A DNA stretch of 16,013 bases from Treponema sp. UBA3649. GTDB lineage: Bacteria > Spirochaetota > Spirochaetia > Treponematales > Treponemataceae. The first letter of the stretch is position 1. Each line of letters starts with the position of its first letter. The stretch lies in the NCBI GenBank assembly GCA_002373325.1, contig DFKI01000054.1, positions 1-16,013 on the forward strand, given 5' to 3'. The notes beneath the pieces were generated by a model. It saw only the letters and a list, made by a program, of their open reading frames with translations. It made no database searches and was not told the origin of the DNA. Below, piece by piece: positions 6,842 to 14,056 of the stretch. The translations under genes were made by a program, and so were the position numbers.

Positions 6842-7915
6842 CTACTTTCTTTGCATCGTCATCCGGGAAATCTTTGAGTCCCTTCCGACATAAAGAGCGT
6901 TTCCCTTCACCTGAATGAAAGCGCAGTCAGCCGTAAACGAGAACTGTGCCGCAGGATGATCGGAGGGCTCAATCAAAGTCACCGTATATGAACCGTCCTT
7001 TTTGCTCAGAACACATAGCATTCCGTTGAAATCAGATTCCTCAATCTGCACGATTTGTCCGTCGAGCTTCACGTGAGAACTTTTGAGCCTTTTCAAATCC
7101 ACGATTCCAAGTCCGCCGTTGTAATTATAATAGACAGCCGTTGAGGATTTGTTGAACTCCACGAGCACCTGGCTGTTCATGTCCTTTGGAAGATATTCAT
7201 GGAAGATGATTTTACTGTGCATGCTGTCTGATTTTGTCGCGATTACAAAACGCTGCTGGTTCTGACCCGAGACACATGCAACTGTCTGTCCGTCCTCAGA
7301 AATTCCGACACCAAGGATGACCGGAATGTCACTTCCACCCGGAGCAAATTTCTGATCCTCCCTGCCATCCTCCGTAAAAGAGACCACGGTTCCGTCAGCA
7401 AGCCCCGCAACAGTCCCTCCATCGCTGGAGTCAAAGGCGATTATGGGCGCGTATGATTCGTATGTCCACCTTACGCTTCCGTCCTGAGCGCATGAAACGA
7501 AAGACGAGCCTCCGGGTAGAAAATCGTAGATTCTGTCCCCGCTGAAAAAAGGGAATCCTGCCTTACGGATTGTACCGGCCTTCTCTCCCCTCGGCGTAAA
7601 AAAATCACACTCCTCGCTGTCAGCTCCGAAAGTCGCATAATAGCTTTCCGAAATGGCTGCCTTGAACGCGTATGGAATCCTTGTGTAAATCTTTCCGTCC
7701 TCGGTAAAATATCCTATGTTCTGACCAAGCCGGAACGGGATGAGCTCAGAGGTCAGGGATGGATCAACGTCGTAGGTCAATGTGTTTATGCTCTCAGTCC
7801 AATCCGGAACAAGATGAAGCTCCGTGCTCATGGGTCTGAAAGCAAACAATATGTAAAGCAGGCAGAAAATCACCACGCCCACAATGATTCTGTTTCTCTT
7901 TGATTTTTTTTCCAT
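6842..7915 (-). CDS. Membrane-anchored propeller-like protein of unknown function
   Basis: A 357-residue protein with a positively charged N-terminus and one hydrophobic segment at about 10-26, so it is likely anchored in the inner membrane with the bulk outside. The rest is beta-rich with repeating short blades that resemble WD40/PQQ/NHL propellers: IGYFTEDGKIYTRI, VSCAQDGSVRWTYES, VAGLADGTVVSFTEDG, GVGISEDGQTVACVSG, LGIVDLKRLK and LYVGRDSKISRM. The xxDGxxxW/F turns support the fold; no ligand or catalytic residue is recognisable. GGAAA lies just before the ATG. The gene immediately precedes the degenerate LytM gene and probably shares a transcript, suggesting a joint envelope role (inference). 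Confidence 0.82.
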   Translation of the reverse strand: MEKKSKRNRIIVGVVIFCLLYILFAFRPMSTELHLVPDWTESINTLTYDVDPSLTSELIPFRLGQNIGYFTEDGKIYTRIPYAFKAAISESYYATFGADSEECDFFTPRGEKAGTIRKAGFPFFSGDRIYDFLPGGSSFVSCAQDGSVRWTYESYAPIIAFDSSDGGTVAGLADGTVVSFTEDGREDQKFAPGGSDIPVILGVGISEDGQTVACVSGQNQQRFVIATKSDSMHSKIIFHEYLPKDMNSQVLVEFNKSSTAVYYNYNGGLGIVDLKRLKSSHVKLDGQIVQIEESDFNGMLCVLSKKDGSYTVTLIEPSDHPAAQFSFTADCAFIQVKGNALYVGRDSKISRMTMQRK

Positions 7916-7924
7916 AATGTTTCC

Positions 7925-7953
7925 ATTTTAATGAATCCTTTGATTTTAAGCAA
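7925..7953 (-). promoter_or_regulatory. Promoter for the propeller / LytM operon
   Basis: On the minus strand TTGCTT (7953-7948) and TAAAAT (7930-7925) are separated by 17 bases. The -10 matches five of six consensus positions, the -35 only its TTG core. Transcription would start a few bases before the ATG at 7915, giving a very short leader. Confidence 0.45.
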
Positions 7954-7954
7954 G

Positions 7955-7997
7955 GGGGGAGTTAGGAATGAGGAGGCAAGAGGCAGGAGTGAGGGAC
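7955..7997 (+). repeat. Purine-rich low-complexity tract
   Basis: A GA-rich stretch of irregular units such as GAGGAGGCA, AGAGGCAGGA and GTGAGGGA, to the left of repeat copy 3. A related tract, with TTAGGAGGCAGGAATGAG and two GAATTGA units, resumes at about 8100-8135 on the other side of copy 3, as if the palindromic repeat lay inside or next to an older purine tract. Confidence 0.45.
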
Positions 7998-8017
7998 CTC
8001 TGATTAATCCAGCGCGA

Positions 8018-8085
8018 TGTCATTATCGGGCTTGACCCGATAATCTCATTCGATAGAGATTGCCGGATCCAGTCCGGCAATGACA
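8018..8085 (+). repeat. Dispersed palindromic repeat, copy 3 (complete core)
   Basis: This is the clearest minimal element, 68 bases. It has TGTCATT at one end and AATGACA at the other, with two internal hairpins: TTATCGGG-CTTGA-CCCGATAA and TTGCCGGA-TCCAG-TCCGGCAA. The bases CGATG occur at 8015-8019 and 8086-8090, a possible short target duplication. It lies between the divergent genes ending at 7915 and starting at 8185. Confidence 0.85.
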
Positions 8086-8136
8086 CGATGCTATACCTTA
8101 GGAGGCAGGAATGAGAATTGAGAATTGAAAAAGGAT

Positions 8137-8163
8137 TTGAAATGTGATAGACTTCATTATAAA
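8137..8163 (+). promoter_or_regulatory. Weak promoter candidate for the small acidic protein
   Basis: TTGAAA (8137-8142) and TATAAA (8158-8163) are good boxes but only 15 bases apart. No better promoter is visible between repeat copy 3 and the gene. Confidence 0.3.
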
Positions 8164-8184
8164 TTGATTGAGGGGGAATATTTT

Positions 8185-8523
8185 ATGGAAGAAAAATCTG
8201 ACTGGGACTCTTACGTGGGAATGAACCAGGGCTACAACGCCATTTTCGACAACTGGCAGAACATACAGGGACTGCTATCATCAAAAACAAACAGGGAAAT
8301 CAACATGGCGCTCAACCTTTTGGACAGTGCTTTGGACAGCGTGAAGGCGGCGGTAAAAAAAACCGGTCTGAAGGTAGAGCCCGTAGTCCTTGCCATGGAA
8401 AATGAAAGTGAGGAAGATGAGTCCGCAGAATCCGCAGCTGATGAGTCTGATTCCGGTACAGAAAATAAAAAGGAGAAAAAAGGAGGCGGTTTCCTCACAA
8501 TTTTCGGCGGCAAGAAAAAATAA
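8185..8523 (+). CDS. Small acidic protein of unknown function with a basic C-terminal tail
   Basis: A 112-residue protein that I do not recognise. The start is ATG 8185, with GAGGGGG (8170-8176) 8 bases upstream; a TTG frame open from 8125 has no ribosome binding site. Residues 1-70 look helical (NAIFDNWQNIQGLLSS, NMALNLLDSALDSVKAAVKKTG). Residues about 73-92 are strongly acidic and serine/alanine-rich, and the last 19 switch to lysine and glycine around a short hydrophobic stretch (GGGFLTIFGGKKK), possibly a peripheral membrane or protein contact. There is no signal peptide or transmembrane helix, so it is cytoplasmic. The gene stands alone, bracketed by repeat copies 3 and 4 in the same orientation. 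Confidence 0.75.
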   Translation: MEEKSDWDSYVGMNQGYNAIFDNWQNIQGLLSSKTNREINMALNLLDSALDSVKAAVKKTGLKVEPVVLAMENESEEDESAESAADESDSGTENKKEKKGGGFLTIFGGKKK

Positions 8524-8569
8524 GAAGTAAGGAATTTTTGAGGGCTGCTGTATAAGCACAAAATCTTAA

Positions 8570-8698
8570 TGTCATTATCGGACTTGACCTGATAATCCCT
8601 ATTGGAAAGAGATTGCCGGATCAAGTCCGGCAATGACACATCAACTCCGGCAATGACACATCAAGTCTGGCAATGACACATCAAGTCCGGCAATGACA
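8570..8698 (+). repeat. Dispersed palindromic repeat, copy 4, with tandem 3' half-units
   Basis: The core (8570-8638) has both hairpins and ends AATGACA. The right-hand part is then repeated: four units of 20 bases (ATCAAGTCCGGCAATGACAC and near-identical forms) follow each other from about 8620 to 8698. Five bases later comes TTATAAAACT (8704-8713) and then AAATTT, a tail also found at the same distance behind copy 5. It lies in the gap between the convergent ends of the small acidic protein gene and the SanA-like gene and could form hairpins in both transcripts. Confidence 0.85.
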
Positions 8699-8723
8699 GG
8701 CATTTATAAAACTTGAAATTTAA

Positions 8724-9407
8724 TCATTTATCCCAGGATTCGGATGCGTCTCCGGTGATGGGAATTTGGGAGCCGAGATATTTGGGCTTAACGTGGAAGG
8801 TCACGTCAAGAAATGCCTTTACCCTTGCAAGGACTTCGCGGATTTGCCAGGAGGCTTTTATGCGGTCGCTGTATCTGGCAAGCTCGGGGGCTTCATAGAC
8901 TACGGCATCAAGACCAAGTTTCCGTGCAAGATAGACGGCACGCGGGGCAAAAGTTTTTTGTGTCACGATTACGGCATCCTTTACGCAGAAAATATCCCTC
9001 GCGCGGTACATGGTCTCGTAGGTGGAAAATCCTGCGTGGTCAAGAAAAATGTCGGACTCCTCCACATCGTAGTTTTTGCACATAAAATCCTTAATGCCGT
9101 TTACTTCATCGTAATCTTTACGTCCGTGGTCTCCGCTCACAAGATAACGCTCGCATTTTCCCTCATGCACAAGGTTTATCGCGCCCTCAATTCTGTCGCG
9201 CACAACATGGGAAACGGTGGTCTTGTAGACTTTGGCTCCCGGCACAATCACCGCGTATTTTTCAGGGACATCTTTTATGGAAGAAAAAATGTAGGGACGG
9301 CTCGTCACAATCATCGAGACATTTACCGCGGCACAAAAAATTCCTGCGGCAAGGCACAAACCGAGGATGAAAATAAAAAACATTTTTATTGGAGATTTTT
9401 TTTTCAA
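8724..9407 (-). CDS. SanA-like DUF218 inner-membrane protein
   Basis: A 227-residue protein with one N-terminal transmembrane helix (about 9-31) and a DUF218 domain (about 50-200). Motifs of the SanA branch are visible: YAVIVPGAKVYKTTVSHVVR (51-70), the RYLVSGDHGRKDYDEVNGIK stretch (87-106), and ILDHAG-like IFLDHAGFSTYETMYRA (120-136) followed by VIVTQKTFAPRAVYLARKLG (147-166). SanA in enteric bacteria is linked to envelope barrier function and vancomycin resistance at high temperature; its biochemical activity is not established. The start is TTG at 9407, 7 bases after GGGAG (9419-9415); the ATG in between is out of frame and stops at once, and the longer TTG frame from 9425 lacks a ribosome site. 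It lies 80 bases behind lysS and may be co-transcribed with it. Confidence 0.88.
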   Translation of the reverse strand: MKKKSPIKMFFIFILGLCLAAGIFCAAVNVSMIVTSRPYIFSSIKDVPEKYAVIVPGAKVYKTTVSHVVRDRIEGAINLVHEGKCERYLVSGDHGRKDYDEVNGIKDFMCKNYDVEESDIFLDHAGFSTYETMYRARDIFCVKDAVIVTQKTFAPRAVYLARKLGLDAVVYEAPELARYSDRIKASWQIREVLARVKAFLDVTFHVKPKYLGSQIPITGDASESWDK

Positions 9408-9487
9408 ATCATTACTCCCGGTCAAGGCATCCGCAGAAAGAATCCACGGACACCCAGGGCTTTTTGGCAGATGGATTCAGCCGGCTC

Positions 9488-11092
9488 TTAGTAAACACCA
9501 AGAATCTTCTCAAGCTGCTCGCGACCGATAATCTTGAAGAAAGAACCGATTCTGGGTCCCTGCTCCTTTCCAATCAACGCACGGTAAACTACCTTGAAGA
9601 GTGCCTTGCTTTCCTGACCGGCCTTAGTCGCCACGTCATAGATTGCCTGCTGCACGCCCTTCTCGTCCAAATCATCAATGCCAGGAAGAACGTCGCTGCA
9701 AATTGACTTGAGCATGGAGACCTCAACTTCGGAAAGTCCCTCGACTTTGGATCCGTCGGTGCGGAGGGCAAATTTGAAATCCTCGGGAGCACACTCATTT
9801 ACCCAGAACCACGCGCACTCACATCTTCGGCGGAGGCAGTCAATCTGGGAGGGCTTTATGTCCTTGAATGTCGCAATAACCTTGTCAACGTCGCCGGAAT
9901 AGGTCTGGAGCAATGTCGTGAGCTGTCTGAACGGAACCTGATACGGCATCTCGCCCGGCATGTCACCAATCTGGCTGAGCTCGTACACACGCTTTTCCAT
10001 GCGCTCAAGATTCTCGTTCTTTGCCTTGTCCACACCCCATGCGATCCGCTCGGTTCTGTCGTATGCCTCGTAAATGGTGATTACGTCAAGGTCGAAACTG
10101 ATTGAGAACTCATGGTCAACCTTGTTCACGGCAAAAATGTAGCGGAGGACCTCAGGCTGATAGACTGTCAGAGCGTCAACGAGAGAGATTACCTTTCCCT
10201 TTGATGAGGACATCTTTCCGGGAACCCCCTTGAGCTTTACGAAATCATATTTCATGGTGACGGGAGCATCCCATCCGTAGACTTTTTTGCTGACGAGCTT
10301 TGCCGTGTCGTAGCTTCCGCCCGGACTGATGTGATCCTTTCCGCCAGGCTCAAAGACAACCTTTTCCTCGTTCCATCTCATGGGCCAGTCAACGCGCCAA
10401 CCGAGCTTGAATTCGCTGCTGATGCGGAGGTCGCCTTTTTCCACGTGACCACATTCGGTACAGCGGTAAGTCACTCCGTACTCTCCGTCGTAATCTATGA
10501 TTTCGGTCGTGTCCTTGTTGCACTTGCAGCAGAAAGCTGAGATGGGCCAGTAAACGTCTGAGTCCTTCATCTTGTGCTCGTCGTCGCGGTAGTTGTTAAG
10601 GCACCACTTTATGAGGTCGCGGTTCTGCAACGCCTTTTTCATTCCCTCGGCATAGCGGTGGTCGCGGTATCTGCTTGCCTGATACAAAAACTCAGGATGG
10701 ATTCCAACGCGGGGAAGTTCCTTTTCAATGTCAACCTCATGGTGGCGGGCATAGTTCTCGTCGCGTCCGAATGTGTCTGGAACCATCGTGATGGGATAGC
10801 GCAGGTATTTTTCCAGTGTCTCTGGGTCGGGCATGTTTCCCGGCACCTTTCTGAAAACGTCGTAGTCGTCCCATGAATAGATGAAGCGGACGTTCTTTCC
10901 CCTGGCCCTCAAAGCACGGACAATCAGATCCACGGTGATTATCTCGCGGAAGTTTCCGATGTGCACGGTTCCTGATGGTGTGATTCCCGAAGCGCATGTG
11001 TAAAGGGGCAAATCTCCCCTCTGCTCTATGATTCTCTTCGCCTGCTGGTCAGCCCAGTGGCACAATTCCTTTTCGTCTCTTTGTGTACTCAT
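9488..11092 (-). CDS. lysS: Lysyl-tRNA synthetase, class I
   Basis: A 534-residue class I LysRS, which charges tRNA-Lys in the cytoplasm. The nucleotide-binding HIGH-type motif is HIGN (44-47, in SGTVHIGNFRE), and the KMSKS motif is KMSSS (293-297, in PGKMSSSKGK). A zinc-knuckle-like pair CCKC (188-191) and CTEC (211-214) lies between. The C-terminal helical domain is complete, and the length fits the family. This archaeal-type enzyme, unrelated to class II LysRS, is known from spirochaetes, alphaproteobacteria and some others. A longer frame begins at TTG 11131, but that TTG is the -35 box of a strong promoter, so the ATG at 11092 is chosen; an ATG at 11104 lies inside the -10 box. No Shine-Dalgarno is seen, and the leader should be only about 4 bases. 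Confidence 0.95.
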   Translation of the reverse strand: MSTQRDEKELCHWADQQAKRIIEQRGDLPLYTCASGITPSGTVHIGNFREIITVDLIVRALRARGKNVRFIYSWDDYDVFRKVPGNMPDPETLEKYLRYPITMVPDTFGRDENYARHHEVDIEKELPRVGIHPEFLYQASRYRDHRYAEGMKKALQNRDLIKWCLNNYRDDEHKMKDSDVYWPISAFCCKCNKDTTEIIDYDGEYGVTYRCTECGHVEKGDLRISSEFKLGWRVDWPMRWNEEKVVFEPGGKDHISPGGSYDTAKLVSKKVYGWDAPVTMKYDFVKLKGVPGKMSSSKGKVISLVDALTVYQPEVLRYIFAVNKVDHEFSISFDLDVITIYEAYDRTERIAWGVDKAKNENLERMEKRVYELSQIGDMPGEMPYQVPFRQLTTLLQTYSGDVDKVIATFKDIKPSQIDCLRRRCECAWFWVNECAPEDFKFALRTDGSKVEGLSEVEVSMLKSICSDVLPGIDDLDEKGVQQAIYDVATKAGQESKALFKVVYRALIGKEQGPRIGSFFKIIGREQLEKILGVY

Positions 11093-11102
11093 AATGAGCG
11101 AC

Positions 11103-11131
11103 ATTATAGAACAAATTGATTTTTTAGGCAA
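11103..11131 (-). promoter_or_regulatory. lysS promoter
   Basis: On the minus strand TTGCCT (11131-11126) and a perfect TATAAT (11108-11103) are spaced 17 bases. The expected start of transcription, near 11096, is about 4 bases before the lysS ATG at 11092, so the mRNA would be leaderless or nearly so. Confidence 0.7.
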
Positions 11132-11503
11132 TGGGGAGGAAACTTTGTAGAAGACAAGTGCAAATCCAAAACAAATTTGGGAAGCATAAATCTAAAAGAG
11201 GAAACGCTTTCATTTACGGTGGGAACCAAAGCAAGCTGTCGCTTGCTAAGGAGTTTTGATTTGCTCGCAAGGCTCTCATTTTTCTGTCGAAAAACCATCA
11301 AAACTCCCAATCCTTTAGTCAAAGTGCGGTATAAGGTATTTGTCTCCCTTCGGTTGGCTGGAAACTACGTTGCCAATAGCACCGCACAAATGCCTGCTTG
11401 TCACGAACCTCACCTCCATTACAGCGCTTCCTCAATCAACATTAAATTTCCCATTTAACATTTACGGCACTTGCCTTATACAGTTCTTTCACTCTTGTGT
11501 TTC
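11132..11503. other. Non-coding block with strong inverted repeats (candidate structured RNA or non-autonomous element)
   Basis: No convincing gene is present; open frames here lack ribosome sites and give low-quality proteins. The block holds an unusual density of inverted repeats. AGCAAGC-TGTC-GCTTGCT lies at 11230-11247. An 11-base perfect pair, GGAGTTTTGAT (11250-11260) and ATCAAAACTCC (11297-11307), encloses TTTTTC-TGTC-GAAAAA (11279-11294). GTGCGGT (11324-11330) pairs with ACCGCAC (11381-11387), enclosing TTGGC/GCCAA (11354-11358/11372-11376). AGGTATTTGT (11334-11343) could alternatively pair with ACAAATGCCT (11386-11395), which crosses the previous stem. The 9-base direct repeat CATTTACGG flanks the structures at 11211-11219 and 11459-11467, and TGGGAA/TTCCCA (11220-11225/11448-11453) is an inverted pair near those ends. 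Structured RNA and small inserted element both remain possible. Confidence 0.5.
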
Positions 11504-11618
11504 CGTCATTATCGGGCGTGACCCGATAATCCCTATTGAAAAGGGATTGCCGGATCAAGTCCGGCAATGACATGGTGTCAAGTCCGGCAATGACATGGTG
11601 TCAACTCTGGCAATGACA
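11504..11618 (+). repeat. Dispersed palindromic repeat, copy 5, with tandem 3' half-units
   Basis: The core (11504-11572) has hairpins TTATCGGG-CGTGA-CCCGATAA and TTGCCGGA-TCAAG-TCCGGCAA. It is followed by two more right-hand units, giving three in all, with a 23-base period (GTCAAGTCCGGCAATGACATGGT and variants; the third has CAACTCTGG). The TTATAAAACT tail (11624-11633) follows after five bases, as behind copy 4. The element lies upstream of the chemoreceptor promoter. Confidence 0.85.
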
Positions 11619-11713
11619 TGGACTTATAAAACTCAAATTTTATTAACAAAAAATTAAGGCTCTGAGAAAAAAAATTCATGGCAAAATACAAGACAATATC
11701 CGCAAAAAATCAT

Positions 11714-11742
11714 TTGAATTTTATGCGGATTGGTGATATAAT
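11714..11742 (+). promoter_or_regulatory. Extended -10 promoter of the chemoreceptor gene
   Basis: TTGAAT (11714-11719) and a perfect TATAAT (11737-11742) are 17 bases apart, and TGA just before the -10 gives the extended TGnTATAAT form. Transcription would start near 11749, leaving a leader of about 55 bases before the ATG at 11804. Its position inside the longest open frame argues against upstream start codons. Confidence 0.7.
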
Positions 11743-11803
11743 GAAATTGAGTAAGCCTGGGACAATCGGGGAGCCGGGGATTCTCTCATCTGGAGTCACA
11801 TCT

Positions 11804-14044
11804 ATGGAAAGAAACAACTCTTCAAAATCATCAATCAGAACACGCCTTATTCTGGATCTTGGTTTGGGAATGGTCGTCGTCTCAATCGTAATGACATTCA
11901 TCATCGGACAGACAGTTCTTAAAGCGAACAAAAATCAGATTACAAAAAGCATCATAACAATGTCGCAGGAAAAGGGGAACGCACTTGAAAGAAGGATGTC
12001 GGAAAACATCTACTCGGCGGAGGCTCTTTCGGGTGTGCTCGGAGGAACATGGGCAATCCCGGAGAAACAGAGACAGTCTGCGGCGGAGCAGTCGGTGCGT
12101 GCGATGGTAAAATCCTCCACGATAGATTCGGCATGGGCATACTGGCTTCCCAACATGTTCGACCACAAGGACGTTTTGAGGGCAGACAAGATTGACAATC
12201 CCACGGGACAGATGAAAATCCATTACATCCGCGACAAAAACGGAAGAATCAAAAACGACATTGTTTCGGAATTCACGGTGGAGCAGATTCAGGAAAGCTC
12301 AAACGCACCGGCTACATTTATCAGCGAGCCTGTGATTACGACCTTGGACGGAGAGAAGGTCCTTAGCGCAAAGGTGTTTTCTCCAATCATAAACTCGCTG
12401 GGGCAGAGGTCCGGTGTGGCGGGAATAGACATCGTTCTTTCGGGACTTGACGGACTGATGGAAGGAAGCTCGGTCTTTGAGGGGACCAAGTGCCAGTTCT
12501 TCACAGCATCAGGTGCGGTTCTTGCCTCAAGCGACACAAGCGAGGTGGGACGGACAAGCAGGCTGATGACGGACAGAAAGTTCGGGAAGTATTTTGAGAC
12601 AGTGACTGTTCCTGTGCTGGATCCGAAAACCGGGGAAGAAAGCGGCACACAGACAGACTACTCACCCGTGACTTTTACGGACACAGTGGACGGAGTGAAG
12701 AGCTTTGTAACAATCATCAAGACAAAGGTTGACAGGACGGACTCCACATGGTTTCTGGTTTCGGTCACCCCAGAGACGAGCATTGACAAAAGCGCGTGGA
12801 ACACAATCTGGATTATCATAATCGCATTCGTCATTCAGATTATCATCGTCATGCTGATTGTGTACGTCGTCGTCAAAGAAATCACGAAGCCGCTCAAGAC
12901 AACCGTTGACGCATTGCAGAACATAAGCGAGGGCGACGGAGACATGACGGTAAGGCTCCATGCCAAGCAGAACAACGAAATCGGGGCCATGTGCGAGAGC
13001 TTCAACAAGACCATGGACAAACTTTCCGTCTCAATCAAGGACGCGAAAAAATCAAGCGAGGAAATGGAGGAGATTGGAAAAGACCTGAACGACTCCATGA
13101 ACAAAACATCATTGGCAGTGGAGGACATCACGTCGAGCATAGCTTCCATACAGTCTCAGATGCAGGACCATGCGACGGGAGTTGAGGAGGCTCTTTCGGT
13201 CGTGCAGCAGATTGTACGCAGCATCGGAAAACTCAACGAGAACATTGACGAGCAGGCATCGAGCGTTACGGAATCAGCCTCTTCGGTCGAGCAGATGACG
13301 ATGAACATAAGGAACGTCTCCGCAATCCTTGAGAACAACAGGGAATCCATGAACATGCTTGAGAAGGCATCCGAGCAAGGACAGTCACTCATCAACAGCA
13401 TGGCGGATCTTTCTGCGAAGATTCAGGACAGGTCGAAGAACCTCAAGGAAGCGTCGGCTGTCATAAAGAACATCGCGAGCCAGACAAACCTTCTTGCCAT
13501 GAACGCTGCGATCGAGGCGGCACATGCGGGTGAGAGCGGACAGGGATTCTCGGTGGTCGCGGATGAAATCAGGAAACTTGCGGAGGAGTCTAGCTCACAG
13601 GGAACAAAAATCCAGAAGGAAATCAAGGAAGTTCAGGACCTGATCAAGAGCGTCTCGGAATCCACGAGCAAGGTGCAGAATCAGTTCAGCTCCATTTTCA
13701 CCCTTACAAAAATGGTCAGCGAGCAGGAGCTTATCATTGACGAGGAGATGAGGAGCCAGAACGAGGGCGGAGAGCAGGTGCTTGAGCTGATGAAATCAAT
13801 CAACAGGATAACGGAGCAGGTCAAGCGTGATTCGGACGAGATGATGGAAGGAAGCAAGCAGGTTTCCCTTGAGATGGACCAGATTGCGAACATGACGAGC
13901 TCAGTAAACAACAACGTGAAGAACATGACCGAAAAGACTGACTCAATCGGCGCTTTCTCACAGAACGCGAAGTCCTGCGTGGACAAGAACCTTGAGAGCA
14001 TAACAAGGCTCCGGGACGCGATGAACAAATTCAAGGTTGAATAG
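11804..14044 (+). CDS. Methyl-accepting chemotaxis protein with a Cache-type sensor
   Basis: A 746-residue transmembrane chemoreceptor that passes ligand signals to the CheA/CheW array. TM1 is about 16-36, the extracytoplasmic sensor 40-330 (a Cache-like domain, with YWLPNMFDHKDVLRADKIDN at 113-132), and TM2 about 334-357. HAMP is about 358-410, then a long methyl-accepting coiled coil. The signalling tip at about 557-596 is well conserved, with IASQTNLLAMNAAIEAAHAG and GFSVVADEIRKLAEES. No CheR-binding pentapeptide is at the C-terminus. The start is ATG 11804, 8 bases after GGAG (11792-11795); upstream ATGs at 11678, 11723 and 11741 precede or overlap the promoter. The stop is embedded in the ribosome site of the next gene, so the secreted protein behind it is probably co-expressed. 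Confidence 0.95.
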   Translation: MERNNSSKSSIRTRLILDLGLGMVVVSIVMTFIIGQTVLKANKNQITKSIITMSQEKGNALERRMSENIYSAEALSGVLGGTWAIPEKQRQSAAEQSVRAMVKSSTIDSAWAYWLPNMFDHKDVLRADKIDNPTGQMKIHYIRDKNGRIKNDIVSEFTVEQIQESSNAPATFISEPVITTLDGEKVLSAKVFSPIINSLGQRSGVAGIDIVLSGLDGLMEGSSVFEGTKCQFFTASGAVLASSDTSEVGRTSRLMTDRKFGKYFETVTVPVLDPKTGEESGTQTDYSPVTFTDTVDGVKSFVTIIKTKVDRTDSTWFLVSVTPETSIDKSAWNTIWIIIIAFVIQIIIVMLIVYVVVKEITKPLKTTVDALQNISEGDGDMTVRLHAKQNNEIGAMCESFNKTMDKLSVSIKDAKKSSEEMEEIGKDLNDSMNKTSLAVEDITSSIASIQSQMQDHATGVEEALSVVQQIVRSIGKLNENIDEQASSVTESASSVEQMTMNIRNVSAILENNRESMNMLEKASEQGQSLINSMADLSAKIQDRSKNLKEASAVIKNIASQTNLLAMNAAIEAAHAGESGQGFSVVADEIRKLAEESSSQGTKIQKEIKEVQDLIKSVSESTSKVQNQFSSIFTLTKMVSEQELIIDEEMRSQNEGGEQVLELMKSINRITEQVKRDSDEMMEGSKQVSLEMDQIANMTSSVNNNVKNMTEKTDSIGAFSQNAKSCVDKNLESITRLRDAMNKFKVE

Positions 14045-14056
14045 GAGATGATTAAG

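Noticed and set aside
8620..8698. CRISPR-like array in the tandem 20-base units of repeat copy 4
   Set aside because: The units abut with no unique spacers, and they are clearly duplicates of the right half of the palindromic repeat.
9440..9478. Terminator or regulatory hairpin between lysS and the SanA-like gene (GAATCCA/TGGATTC)
   Set aside because: The 7-base arms are separated by 25 bases with no T-run after them; pairing may be chance.
11324..11387. Integron attC-like site (outer and inner stem with an asymmetric loop)
   Set aside because: The outer stem GTGCGGT/ACCGCAC does not match the attC core RYYYAAC/GTTRRRY, there is no integrase and no cassette gene follows.
11177..11458. Open frame of 93 codons in the non-coding block upstream of the chemoreceptor
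   Set aside because: It has no ribosome binding site, its protein has no recognisable fold pattern, and it runs straight through the nested inverted repeats; it is probably spurious.
11678..11803. Longer chemoreceptor start at ATG 11678 (or 11723, 11741)
   Set aside because: The strong promoter at 11714-11742 lies within this stretch, the added residues are not signal-like, and none of these ATGs has a good ribosome site, whereas 11804 does.
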